Assembly (NCBI GenBank): GCA_964383675.1
Contig: CAYLHX010000023.1
Location: 1-22,540, forward strand
From: CAYLHX01 sp964383675
GTDB lineage: Bacteria; Patescibacteriota; Gracilibacteria; UBA1369; LOWO2-01-FULL-3
Direction: 5' to 3'
DNA length: 22,540 bases
The position numbers were made by a program, and so were the translations under genes. This document shows, in pieces, positions 1 through 7,571 of the stretch; the stretch's first letter is position 1, and each line of letters begins with the position of its first letter. A model generated the notes under the pieces. It was not told the origin of the DNA. It ran no database searches and was given only the letters and a program-made list of their open reading frames with translations.

Positions 1-411
1 CTTTTGCTGGCCGGTATCATTATCGGTACTTTGGGTGTCCTGGATGATATTACAACCGCCCAGGCGGCAGCTGTAGATGAACTGAAGAAAGCTAATCCGA
101 AGTTTAAATTTAAAGAGCTCTATAAGCGAGGTATTTCGATAGGAAGTGAACATATCGCTTCCCTGATTAACACTCTTGTATTGGCCTATGCGGGCACGTC
201 TTTACCTTTGTTTATCCTGTTTGTGATAAATGAAACTCAGCCGTTTTGGGTGATTTTAAACAGTGAATTTTTGGCCGAAGAGGTAGTAAGGACTATGGTT
301 GGAAGTATCTGTCTGGTCTTTGCGGTCCCTATAACAACGGCTTTGGCCGCTTACTTTTTTCAAAAAGCTCCCAGCAAATTAGCTGATGGAAGCCATACGC
401 ATTGTCATTAG
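1..411 (+). CDS. YibE/F-like membrane protein, C-terminal part
   Basis: The reading frame is open at the left edge, so only the last 136 or so residues are seen and the true start lies outside the window. The segment GVLDDITTAQAAAVDEL followed by a basic stretch and a GxEHIASLINTLVLAYAG segment is typical, from memory, of YibE/F family integral membrane proteins, whose role is not well established. Three hydrophobic segments are visible: the first residues, about 50-75 (SLINTLVLAYAG to LFILFVI) and about 95-117 (TMVGSICLVFAVPITTALAAYFF). The tail is short, polar and ends in HTHCH. The gene stops two bases before the end of a convergent tRNA-Pro. The family call is fairly firm; the function is unknown. 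Confidence 0.72.
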   Translation, partial: LLLAGIIIGTLGVLDDITTAQAAAVDELKKANPKFKFKELYKRGISIGSEHIASLINTLVLAYAGTSLPLFILFVINETQPFWVILNSEFLAEEVVRTMVGSICLVFAVPITTALAAYFFQKAPSKLADGSHTHCH

Positions 412-412
412 A

Positions 413-489
413 TGGTCGGGGCGAGAGGACTCGAACCTCCGGCCTCATGGTCCCAAACCATGCACTCTAGCCAACTGAGCTACGCCCCG
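413..489 (-). tRNA. tRNA-Pro (anticodon TGG)
   Basis: On the minus strand the acceptor arms CGGGGCG and CGCCCCG pair over seven bases, followed by discriminator A and an encoded CCA (413-415). The anticodon arm CATGG-TTTGGGA-CCATG gives anticodon TGG. The T arm contains GGTTCGAGTCC. The 3' end lies next to the stop of the YibE/F-like gene, so the two are convergent. Confidence 0.97.
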
Positions 490-523
490 AAATGAAGTCT
501 AAATTTCAATTGCCCTGAGATTT

Positions 524-553
524 TATATAATAAGTAGCCACTTGTTAAGTCAA
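524..553 (-). promoter_or_regulatory. Probable promoter of tRNA-Pro
   Basis: On the minus strand TTGACT (548-553) is followed after 18 bases by TATATA (524-529), about 35 bases before the tRNA. It lies back to back with the promoter of the PRC-barrel gene, so 490-597 is a divergent promoter region. Confidence 0.5.
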
Positions 554-562
554 TTTGTAGAT

Positions 563-591
563 TTGGTAATATTTCGCGGCTTGTCTATAAT
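563..591 (+). promoter_or_regulatory. Promoter of the PRC-barrel gene, apparently leaderless
   Basis: TTGGTA (563-568), a 17-base spacer and a perfect TATAAT (586-591) form a sigma-70-type promoter. Only six bases separate the -10 box from the ATG at 598, so transcription would be expected to begin at or next to the start codon. No ribosome binding site can fit. Confidence 0.75.
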
Positions 592-597
592 GTAGCC

Positions 598-1119
598 ATG
601 GAAAGGTTGTATTCAAATATGATAGGGACTCCGGTCGTTGAAGATGATGAGATTAGGCCATTTACCAGCATTAAAGACCTGATTATCGATCCGGATAACG
701 GTTCCCTGGTGGCTATTTTGGTGGATATCAATAAGAATCTGATAATTACCGCCGTTGATGTTTATAAATGGGGGGATGTTTTAAAAGTAGGCGACAGAAA
801 TGCAGTCATAGAGGGGAAGGATGTGCTTAGGGTGGAGGAGATTCAAAAAAGAGGACGCTTTTTGCCACATAGTAAAGTGTATACCAAAAATGGTGTTTAT
901 TTGGGTAAAATTATCGATTTCAGCCTGGACAGTAATGACTTGGGACTGAGAACTTTGTTTGTGGCCAAGGATTTTTTGGGCCTTTTGCGCTACGGCAATC
1001 GGCTAATTTCTTTTAAAGATATCGTTGAAGTTTTGCCGGGCAAGGTGATTGTGAAGAATGACTTGGCTGTGGTGGAAGAAGATAAGGAGATGCCCGTGAA
1101 AGATATGGCCGTGAGCTAA
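598..1119 (+). CDS. Tandem PRC-barrel domain protein
   Basis: A 173-residue soluble protein with two PRC-barrel-like units. The first (about residues 3-77) begins YSNMIGTPVVE and has IKDLIIDPDNGSLVAILVD; the second (about 90-157) has KVYTKNGVYLGKIIDFSLD and ends RLISFKDIVEVLPGKVIVK. Both follow the pattern of strand, turn, 'G.v.di..d...g' and a closing strand known from RimM and photosynthetic reaction-centre H subunits. The acidic tail (EEDKEMPVKD) is probably disordered. No membrane segment or enzyme motif is seen. PRC barrels usually act as protein or RNA binding modules, so the exact role is unknown. The start is fixed by a -10 box that ends only six bases upstream. Confidence 0.8.
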   Translation: MERLYSNMIGTPVVEDDEIRPFTSIKDLIIDPDNGSLVAILVDINKNLIITAVDVYKWGDVLKVGDRNAVIEGKDVLRVEEIQKRGRFLPHSKVYTKNGVYLGKIIDFSLDSNDLGLRTLFVAKDFLGLLRYGNRLISFKDIVEVLPGKVIVKNDLAVVEEDKEMPVKDMAVS

Positions 1120-1130
1120 AAAAGGCGAAT

Positions 1131-1161
1131 AAAAAAAACCCGCCACTTTCGTGACGGGTTT
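1131..1161 (-). terminator. Intrinsic terminator of the pilin-like gene
   Basis: On the minus strand AAACCCG-T-CAC / GTG-G-CGGGTTT forms a stem with one mismatch and a four-base loop, followed by eight T (1131-1138). It lies 26 bases after the pilin-like stop. In the plus direction the T run is absent, so it serves the minus-strand gene first. Confidence 0.85.
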
Positions 1162-1186
1162 AAGCGGTCTAAATTTTATTTTCTTG

Positions 1187-1579
1187 TTAAGCTTGGGTAC
1201 CGGTACCGGCTCCAAGGATTGTATTTACGATTGCGAATGACAGTAGTATTACGATGATACCAACCAAGGAGTAAAGAATGATCTTTTTAGCGTTTCCGAT
1301 TGATTCATCACTACCCGCGGCGGTTACGTAAGTAACACCACCGTAGATCACCATAATTACAGCCAGGATACCTAAGAATCCAAGGAAGAAATTGATGATT
1401 CTAAGCACTAATAGACGGATGGAACCTTCGCCCCCTGTTGCTTCAGCAACATTACCGGGGTTGTCGACTGGGCTAATGAATTCAGCGTGCGCAGCTACAG
1501 GTAGTAGCGAAACTATTGTAATCGCACCAAACATTAAACCTAGGACAGTTAAAGCTTGTTTAATGGTATTTTTGTTCAT
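1187..1579 (-). CDS. Type IV secretion-like pilin (VirB2/TrbC-type small membrane protein)
   Basis: A 130-residue protein with an N-terminal signal peptide (positive NKNTIK, hydrophobic core about residues 10-28, likely cleavage after AAHA at 29-32), a short polar segment rich in Gly and Pro, and two strong hydrophobic helices (about 55-82 and 95-118) separated by a small polar loop, VTAAGSDESIGNAKK. This layout matches VirB2/TrbC-like pilins, and especially the T4SS-pilin family common in Candidate Phyla Radiation genomes, often as a single gene without other secretion genes, as here. The role may be in surface pili or DNA uptake, but nothing in the window proves it. It has its own promoter (1607-1635) and terminator (1131-1161), so it is a single-gene unit. 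Confidence 0.75.
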   Translation of the reverse strand: MNKNTIKQALTVLGLMFGAITIVSLLPVAAHAEFISPVDNPGNVAEATGGEGSIRLLVLRIINFFLGFLGILAVIMVIYGGVTYVTAAGSDESIGNAKKIILYSLVGIIVILLSFAIVNTILGAGTGTQA

Positions 1580-1606
1580 AGGAAAATGAGTTATTTTCTA
1601 CCTATT

Positions 1607-1635
1607 ATTATATCAGAATACTTGGAAAAATTCAA
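1607..1635 (-). promoter_or_regulatory. Promoter of the pilin-like gene
   Basis: On the minus strand TTGAAT (1630-1635), a 17-base spacer and TATAAT (1607-1612). The expected leader is about 20 bases and has no purine-rich ribosome binding site. Confidence 0.7.
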
Positions 1636-1653
1636 GCGAGTAAAGTGATAAAT

Positions 1654-2589
1654 TTAAGGAGTGAGGGATATTTTACCTGTTTCAGAGAGAATCTGTACCT
1701 CCTCCTGAAGTTCAATTCCAAACTTTTCTTTAACGGTTTTACGGGCAAAACGGGCAAGTTCAATAATATCTGTGGCACTTGCTTTTCCCTGTAAATTAAG
1801 GAAAAAGTTACCATGAAGGTTTGAAATTTGAGCATTACCGAGGGTTTTACCTTTGAGCCCGGCTTGATCGATCAACATTCCAGCCGGTTTTTCCGGACTT
1901 GGATTTTTGAAGAAAGAACCACTTGAAAAACCAGGCGGTTGTTTTGTAAGTCGAAACCGTCGAATATCCTGCATGACCTGTTTTTGCTCTTCACCGGTAA
2001 GATTTTTGGGCAATTTGAAGGTGGCTTGAAGGACTATTTTGTTACTATGTTTAATTTTACTTTCGCGGTAAGTGTAGTTGAAAAAGTTGTTATCAACTGT
2101 ACTTATTTCGCCGGTTTCAGGGTCTAAAAGCTGAGCAGATATTAATATATCCTTGCTTTCAAGGCCGTTGCAGCCGGCATTTCCCCTGACAGCACCACCG
2201 ACTGTGCCCGGTAAACCAACCCATTTTTCCAGTCCGGATAATTCATTTTGTATGGATGTTTCAATTAACTTTGGGATGGTAACTCCGGCGGCGGCGGTGA
2301 CCTCTTCTCCTTTAATGCTTATTTCAGAAGTTTCTATTCTGATTATTAGCCCGCGAAAGCCTTTGTCGTCGAAGAGAATATTACTGCCTCCACCGATAAA
2401 GAAGAAAGGAATTTGATGGTTTTTTGCCCACTTGATCGCGGCTTTGATGTCTTCGGTACTTGTTGCTCTTAATAGGTAATCGGCTGGCCCCCCCACCTTG
2501 AAGGTGCAATAACTTTTAAGCGGTTCATTAAAAAGAATATTGGGAAATTTCTCCTTTAACTCTGTCTGTAATTGGCTTGCATCAGTCAT
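1654..2589 (-). CDS. murB: UDP-N-acetylenolpyruvoylglucosamine reductase MurB
   Basis: A 311-residue FAD enzyme that reduces UDP-GlcNAc-enolpyruvate to UDP-MurNAc, the second committed step of peptidoglycan precursor synthesis in the cytoplasm. Visible motifs: TFKVGGPADYL (29-39) and FFIGGGSNILFDDKGFRG (63-80) for FAD binding, VGLPGTVGGAVRGNAGCNG (124-142), YRESK (174-178), SSGSFFKNP with the proton-donor Ser225, and the C-terminal GIELQEEVQIL with the catalytic Glu near 297. The substrate region between YRES and GSFF is short, as in the type II MurB of Gram-positive bacteria. The length is normal. The start has no visible ribosome binding site. It runs away from tRNA-Thr, and 74 bases separate it from the pilin-like gene. 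Confidence 0.96.
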   Translation of the reverse strand: MTDASQLQTELKEKFPNILFNEPLKSYCTFKVGGPADYLLRATSTEDIKAAIKWAKNHQIPFFFIGGGSNILFDDKGFRGLIIRIETSEISIKGEEVTAAAGVTIPKLIETSIQNELSGLEKWVGLPGTVGGAVRGNAGCNGLESKDILISAQLLDPETGEISTVDNNFFNYTYRESKIKHSNKIVLQATFKLPKNLTGEEQKQVMQDIRRFRLTKQPPGFSSGSFFKNPSPEKPAGMLIDQAGLKGKTLGNAQISNLHGNFFLNLQGKASATDIIELARFARKTVKEKFGIELQEEVQILSETGKISLTP

Positions 2590-2633
2590 ATTTCGTTTTA
2601 TGACCAGCCCAGAATAGCATTTCTGAAAAAAAA

Positions 2634-2662
2634 TTGACAGTAGCTGGCATTTAAAATAGAAT
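2634..2662 (+). promoter_or_regulatory. Promoter of tRNA-Thr
   Basis: A perfect TTGACA (2634-2639), a 17-base spacer and TAGAAT (2657-2662), with the tRNA beginning about 33 bases after the expected start of transcription. It is among the strongest promoters in the window. Confidence 0.8.
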
Positions 2663-2700
2663 TTCGCTGCTAAAAAAAAGTCTTATTTTAGTTTTTTTAG

Positions 2701-2776
2701 GCCACCTTAGCTCAGCTGGTAGAGCATCTGTCTTGTAAACAGAGGGTCATCGGTTCGAATCCGATAGGTGGCTCCA
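2701..2776 (+). tRNA. tRNA-Thr (anticodon TGT)
   Basis: Acceptor arms GCCACCT and AGGTGGC pair over seven bases, followed by discriminator T and an encoded CCA (2774-2776). The anticodon arm TCTGT-CTTGTAA-ACAGA gives TGT. The T arm CGGTTCGAATCCG is standard. Confidence 0.97.
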
Positions 2777-2801
2777 GTGTCTCAGAACCTGTTGGTTGCT
2801 C

Positions 2802-3056
2802 TTAATAGGGTGCCTCGGTCTTTTCGTAACGAGTCTCCACTACCGGAATCAGGCTTTCCACCTTGCGCATGACAATTGCGAAATTTTCTTTGGGCGTTTC
2901 GGCGATTAGGTGAATATCGGAAAATCTTTCCTCTTTATCGATCGGGGCAACATCAAGCGAGCGGATATTGACCTGAAACTTTCTGAATCTGGTTGTGATG
3001 CGGGCCAGTACGCCTACTTCGTTACGCACTTTAAGTGTGACCTTGTAATAGATCAT
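2802..3056 (-). CDS. ilvN: Acetolactate synthase small (regulatory) subunit, ACT-only form
   Basis: The regulatory subunit of acetohydroxyacid synthase, which binds valine and activates the IlvB catalytic subunit. The 84-residue product is a single ACT domain: YYKVTLKVRNEVGVLARITTRFRKFQVNIRSLDVAPID carries the usual effector-site 'N..GVL.RI...F...N I.SL' pattern, followed by the conserved 'FSDIHLIAE' strand. It is even shorter than E. coli IlvN and lacks the second domain of IlvH. The chosen ATG at 3056 puts the ACT motif at the usual distance from the N-terminus; ATG at 3065 is equally possible and the frame stays open to 3167. The start lies 26 bases inside the end of ilvB, so the two are translationally coupled. 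It is the last gene of the operon and faces tRNA-Thr. Confidence 0.9.
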   Translation of the reverse strand: MIYYKVTLKVRNEVGVLARITTRFRKFQVNIRSLDVAPIDKEERFSDIHLIAETPKENFAIVMRKVESLIPVVETRYEKTEAPY

Positions 3057-4797
3057 CTTCGTCATATTTATGAGCATTATCTTGTAATAAATCTTCATCC
3101 CTGAGAGCTTGATCCCCCAAGGCGGTGTTTGGTGGCACCATAGGATAAACGTGTTCGTCCGGATCAACCATAAAGGTAATTAAAGTTGGCCCATCTACCT
3201 TTCTAGCCTCTTCAATGGCTTTTTTGGCTTCTTCGTAGGTACGGACGCGCCAGGCCGGAATATCGAAAGAATTGGCAAGTTTTACAAAATCGGGATTTTT
3301 GAATTCTGAATGAGAAATATTGCCCTTGAAGAGGAGATTTTGCCACTGACGAACCATCCCAAGGCTGGAATCTTCCATGATGGCTATATGAACCGGGATA
3401 TTATACTCAGATAAGGTTCCCAGTTCCTGGACATTCATCATAAACCCACCATCTCCGGATACACACCAAACTTCTCGATCGGGATTACCCAGTTTGGCAC
3501 CCATGGCGGCCGGCATGCCGTAACCCATTGAGCCAAGACCGCCGGAGGAGAGATGAGAGTTAGGATTTTTGAAACGATAGAATCGTCCCAGCCACATCTG
3601 ATGACGACCCACGTCACCGGCGACTATGGCCTCCCCGTTGGTGATTTCTGAAAGCATACTTACTACTCTGGCCTGACTTAAAAGGTTTGTGTTATTTTCA
3701 GGATTAACCGTAAAATCCAAAAAACCATATTCCTGTTTCCATTGATGAATTTGTTCCCACCAGCTGGTAAAGGTGTGCTTTTTTAAGATTTGATTGGCTC
3801 TGATCAAAACATCTTTAATATTCCCTAGGAGAGGTAACTCTGTGGGCACCAATTTGCCGATTTCAGAGGGATCAATTTCAATGTGTACAAAGGTGGTGCC
3901 TTTGGTAAAAACATCCAGCTTGCCGGTAATACGATCGTCAAAACGGCATCCGATACCAATCATGAGGTTGGCATTGTGAACGGTGTAGTTGGCTACCGCG
4001 TCACCGTGCATGCCAACCATTCCCGCCCAATGATCGTGTCCTTGTGGAAAATTGCCCAAGCCGAGCAAGGTGTTTACCACCGGAATATTGTGCTTTTCGG
4101 CAAACTCCACCAACTCTTGTTGCGCGCCGGAAATTTCCACACCGTGTCCGGCAATAATCACTGGTTTTACATCGTCCTTTTCCAATAAGGCATCGAGTTT
4201 TTGAATGTCGGAGTTACCGCAACTCGGGGGCATGGGGTTGTAGCCCGGCAAGTCCATTTCCTTAACCTCTTCAAAAGGAACCTCCTCAAACCAAACGTCT
4301 TTAACCAAGTCTATATGCACCGGTCCGGGACGACCGGTTTTGGCGATGTGAAAAGCTTCTTTTACAACACGCAAGATATCCGCAGCTTTGGTAATAAGGT
4401 AGCTGTGTTTGACTATCGGCATGGTCATACCGATCACATCGGTTTCCTGGAAGGCATCGGTACCAATATAGTCCTCTACAACCTGACCGGTGATATAGAT
4501 AACAGGTACCGAATCCAGCATGGAGTTGGCGATGGATGTCATAAGGTTGGTAGCACCGGGCCCCGAGGTTCCTAAAGCGATCCCGGCTCTTCCGGTGCTT
4601 CTGGCGTAGCCATCAGCGGCAAAACCACCTCCCTGCTCGTGGCGCGGCAGGATGTGCTTTATTTTGTGGCCATACTTATTGATTTTGTCGTAGAGTGGCA
4701 AAACCACTCCACCCGGGATCCCAAACATCACCTCAACACCCTCGGCCGCAAGTGCTTCACAAAAAAGTTCGGATCCCAACATCATTTTTTTATTCAT
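3031..4797 (-). CDS. ilvB: Acetolactate synthase large (catalytic) subunit
   Basis: A 588-residue thiamine diphosphate enzyme that condenses two pyruvates, or pyruvate with 2-oxobutyrate, in the first common step of valine, leucine and isoleucine synthesis. Visible: FGIPGG (25-30), RHEQGGGFAADGYAR with catalytic Glu54, GTSGPGATN (76-84), QETD (117-120), GIGCRFDDRITG (281-292) in the FAD domain, and the cofactor motif GDGGFMMNVQELGT beginning at 448. LGMVRQWQ (479-486) supports acetolactate synthase over other members of the family. One oddity: the usual Asn-Asn at the end of the cofactor motif is Glu475-Asp476, so the expected Mg2+-binding Asn is Asp. Its start overlaps ilvC by 8 bases and its end overlaps ilvN, as expected for a coupled holoenzyme. 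Confidence 0.96.
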   Translation of the reverse strand: MNKKMMLGSELFCEALAAEGVEVMFGIPGGVVLPLYDKINKYGHKIKHILPRHEQGGGFAADGYARSTGRAGIALGTSGPGATNLMTSIANSMLDSVPVIYITGQVVEDYIGTDAFQETDVIGMTMPIVKHSYLITKAADILRVVKEAFHIAKTGRPGPVHIDLVKDVWFEEVPFEEVKEMDLPGYNPMPPSCGNSDIQKLDALLEKDDVKPVIIAGHGVEISGAQQELVEFAEKHNIPVVNTLLGLGNFPQGHDHWAGMVGMHGDAVANYTVHNANLMIGIGCRFDDRITGKLDVFTKGTTFVHIEIDPSEIGKLVPTELPLLGNIKDVLIRANQILKKHTFTSWWEQIHQWKQEYGFLDFTVNPENNTNLLSQARVVSMLSEITNGEAIVAGDVGRHQMWLGRFYRFKNPNSHLSSGGLGSMGYGMPAAMGAKLGNPDREVWCVSGDGGFMMNVQELGTLSEYNIPVHIAIMEDSSLGMVRQWQNLLFKGNISHSEFKNPDFVKLANSFDIPAWRVRTYEEAKKAIEEARKVDGPTLITFMVDPDEHVYPMVPPNTALGDQALRDEDLLQDNAHKYDEDDLLQGHT

Positions 4798-5836
4798 TTT
4801 CCGGTCTTAAAGAGCGTACGGTTTTTCCGGCTCGCCAGATTTCTTCACCGGCAAGCTCATCAAGTTCTTTGTTCAGTTTTTCTTTATAGTTGACGTCACT
4901 GTTGGCCTCCAAAACTATTCTGGTCTCTTCACCTGTGGCCACACTTTTGTAAAGTTCTTCAAAAGTTGGCATGACCGCTTCACGGAATTTGTGTCTCCAG
5001 TCCAGGGCTCCACGTTGAGCAGTGGTTGAACAGTTGCCAAACATCCAGTCCATACCCTTATCACCAATTAGAGGGTAAAGGCTTTGAGTAGCCTCCTCTA
5101 CGGTTTCATTAAAGGCCTCCGAAGGGCTGTGACCATTTTTACGTAAAACATTGTATTGGGCCTCCATAATACCTGCAATTGCACCCATAAGAACTCCTCT
5201 TTCACCGGTTAGATCGCTGAATACTTCATTTTTAAAGGTGGTTGGAAAAAGATAGCCCGACCCTACCACCATACCCATGGCTAAAACACGATCACGAGCT
5301 CGCCCGGTGGCATCTTGCTCGATGGCGAAGCTGGAGTTAACACCCTTGCCAGCCAAGAAAAGTTCACGCAATTTTCTACCCGGACCTTTAGGCGCAACCA
5401 ATATCACATCTACATCGGCCGGCGGAACAACTCCGGTTTGTTGGTGGTAAACAATGGAAAATCCGTGAGAAAAGTAAAGCGCCTTGCCGGGAGTCACGTA
5501 TGGTTTTACGGTTTCCCACATCATTTTTTGACCGGCATCGGATAACAAGTACATGAGGATTGTTCCCTTTTCGGCAGCCTCTTCGATTGAAAAAAGGTTT
5601 TCCCCTTCAACCCAGCCATCGGCCAGAGCTTTTTCCCAGGAAGAAGAACCTTTTCTTTGACCGATAATTATATTCACGCCGTTGTCTTTCATGTTTAAAG
5701 CCTGTCCGGGACCTTGTACACCATATCCCAGCACCGCCACAACTTCATCTTTTAAAACTTCCTGTGCTTTTGAGAGAGGGAATTCATCACGAGTGATTAC
5801 CTCCTCTTCGGTCCCCCCGAAATTCATCATAGCCAT
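4790..5836 (-). CDS. ilvC: Ketol-acid reductoisomerase
   Basis: A 348-residue enzyme that isomerises and reduces acetolactate and acetohydroxybutyrate with NAD(P)H. Visible: dinucleotide motif GYGVQGPG (37-44), cofactor loop GQRKGSSSW (59-67; Arg and Ser suggest NADPH), His124 in YFSHGF, Mg2+ ligands Asp208 and Glu212 in FSDLTGERG, AFNETVEEATQSLYPL (241-256) and CSTTAQRGALDW (269-280). It is a class I enzyme by length, but the sequence, including the ending KTVRSLRPENE, resembles from memory the Bacteroidota and fungal Ilv5 type more than typical 330-residue bacterial IlvC, so transfer is possible. It starts 26 bases after ilvD with no ribosome binding site and overlaps ilvB by 8 bases. Confidence 0.96.
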   Translation of the reverse strand: MAMMNFGGTEEEVITRDEFPLSKAQEVLKDEVVAVLGYGVQGPGQALNMKDNGVNIIIGQRKGSSSWEKALADGWVEGENLFSIEEAAEKGTILMYLLSDAGQKMMWETVKPYVTPGKALYFSHGFSIVYHQQTGVVPPADVDVILVAPKGPGRKLRELFLAGKGVNSSFAIEQDATGRARDRVLAMGMVVGSGYLFPTTFKNEVFSDLTGERGVLMGAIAGIMEAQYNVLRKNGHSPSEAFNETVEEATQSLYPLIGDKGMDWMFGNCSTTAQRGALDWRHKFREAVMPTFEELYKSVATGEETRIVLEANSDVNYKEKLNKELDELAGEEIWRAGKTVRSLRPENE

Positions 5837-5862
5837 GTTAAATTGGTTAAAAATTAGATAAT

Positions 5863-7551
5863 TTATTGATCAAATTTATCGGTTACGGCTCCATACATTG
5901 GCGAGCTGACCGTTTCCTGATATTTTCTGAGAACGCCAAATTTGTATTTGGGCGCGGGTTTGGTCCATTTTTGTTTGCGTTCTTCCAGCTCTGTTGGTGA
6001 GAGTTCAACTTCAAGCAGTTTTTGTTGTAAATCGATGTTGATAATGTCTCCTTCTTTGATTAGACCGATTGTGCCGCCGACGTAGGCCTCCGGCGCCACG
6101 TGGCCGATAACGAAACCGTGGCTTCCGCCGGAGAATCTTCCATCGGTTATTAAAGCCACTTCATGTCCAATTCCTTTACCAATTAGAGCAGCGGTAACGG
6201 AAAGCATTTCGCGCATGCCGGGGCCACCTTTTGGACCTTCGTATCTGATTACCAAGGTGTCTCCAGCCTTAATCTTATCTTCTTCAATGGCTTTGAAAGC
6301 ATCTTCTTCACAGTCGTAAACCTTGGCCGGCCCACGATGGGTAACCGCCTTTAGGCCTTTTACTTTTACCACAGCTCCCTCTTCGGCAAGGTTCCCGCGC
6401 AAGATGGCAAAAGGCCCCTGAGGAGTAACCGGATTATCAAGCGGTAAAACTACATCCTGAGTTGCACTTGGTATTTTTACATCCTGCAGATTTTCCGCCA
6501 CCGTCTTACCGGTGATAGTCATACAGTCTCCATGGATCATTCCGGCATTTAAGAGCATTTTCATAACCGCCGGTAGTCCGCCAACTCTATGCAAGTCTAC
6601 CGTTACATATTTGCCTCCCGGCTTCATGTCGGCGATCTGAGGAGTTTTATCACTTAAACGATTAAAGTCATCCAAAGTGAGTTCAACTCCAATGGCATGA
6701 GCCATGGCTATCAAATGTAGAACCGCATTGGTAGATCCACCAAGTGCCAAAGAAACCGTAATGGCATTTTCAAAGGCTTCTTTGGTCATGATTTTTTTGG
6801 GTGTGAGGTCTTGTTTAATGAGTTCAAGAACCTGTGCACCTGCACGTTTGCACTCATCTATCTTTTCAGTGGAGATTCCAGGTGCCGTTGAACCGCCGGG
6901 TAGAGACATCCCCAAGGCTTCAATTGCCGACGACATAGTGTTGGCAGTATACATGCCTCCGCAGGAGCCGGGACCCGGACAGGCGTTACATTCAATTTCT
7001 TTAAATTCCTCTTTATCTATTGTTCCTGCCTGATATTTTCCAACCGCTTCAAAAATGCTGACAATATCAATGTCTTTTCCATCATGTTTACCGGGCATAA
7101 TAGTTCCACCATAAATAAAAATACTCGGCGCATTGACGCGAGCCATGGCAATTAGAGCACCCGGCATGTTTTTGTCGCAACCCCCGATGCAAACCAAGCC
7201 ATCAAACCGTTGAGCACCTGCCACGGTTTCAATTGAATCGGCAATTACTTCTCGACTAACCAAAGAGTATTTCATGCCTTCATGCCCCATGGAAATACCA
7301 TCACTAACGGTTATGGTATTAAACAGTTGACCTATCCCCCCGGCTTTTTGCACACCATCTTTGGCGTGTTTTTCCAACTTATCGAGGTGAATATTACAGG
7401 TGGTGATTTCACTCCAGCAACTACTGACACCAATCAAAGGCTTATCAAAATCTTCATCTTGAAAACCGGTTCCACGAAGCATCGCACGGCTGGGCGCGCG
7501 GCTATCGCCGTCGGTCATCATGCTACTACGCTTTTTTAAGGGATTGCTCAT
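5863..7551 (-). CDS. ilvD: Dihydroxy-acid dehydratase
   Basis: A 562-residue iron-sulfur enzyme that dehydrates dihydroxy-isovalerate and dihydroxy-methylvalerate to the 2-oxo acids. The three cluster cysteines expected for the [2Fe-2S] form are seen: Cys52 in EITTCNIHLD, Cys125 in CIGGCDKNMPG (with the likely carbamylated Lys127) and Cys197 in CPGPGSCGGMYTANTMSS. The C-terminal part has GPKGGPGMREML and LITDGRFSGGSHGFVIGH(V)APEA, which are diagnostic for IlvD over phosphogluconate dehydratase. The length is normal. It follows ilvE by 20 bases. The start ATG gives the usual short N-terminal lead into RSSMMTDGDSRAPSRAM. Confidence 0.97.
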   Translation of the reverse strand: MSNPLKKRSSMMTDGDSRAPSRAMLRGTGFQDEDFDKPLIGVSSCWSEITTCNIHLDKLEKHAKDGVQKAGGIGQLFNTITVSDGISMGHEGMKYSLVSREVIADSIETVAGAQRFDGLVCIGGCDKNMPGALIAMARVNAPSIFIYGGTIMPGKHDGKDIDIVSIFEAVGKYQAGTIDKEEFKEIECNACPGPGSCGGMYTANTMSSAIEALGMSLPGGSTAPGISTEKIDECKRAGAQVLELIKQDLTPKKIMTKEAFENAITVSLALGGSTNAVLHLIAMAHAIGVELTLDDFNRLSDKTPQIADMKPGGKYVTVDLHRVGGLPAVMKMLLNAGMIHGDCMTITGKTVAENLQDVKIPSATQDVVLPLDNPVTPQGPFAILRGNLAEEGAVVKVKGLKAVTHRGPAKVYDCEEDAFKAIEEDKIKAGDTLVIRYEGPKGGPGMREMLSVTAALIGKGIGHEVALITDGRFSGGSHGFVIGHVAPEAYVGGTIGLIKEGDIINIDLQQKLLEVELSPTELEERKQKWTKPAPKYKFGVLRKYQETVSSPMYGAVTDKFDQ

Positions 7552-7571
7552 ACTTTTTTAAGGGTTAGAAA

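Noticed and set aside
1131..1161. Terminator for the PRC-barrel gene on the plus strand
   Set aside because: The hairpin has no T run in the plus direction; it is oriented for the minus-strand pilin-like gene, though it may weakly serve both.
3057..3167. Longer ilvN start at 3167
   Set aside because: The extra N-terminal residues lie inside ilvB in another frame and do not resemble IlvN; the ACT domain begins right after the ATG at 3056.
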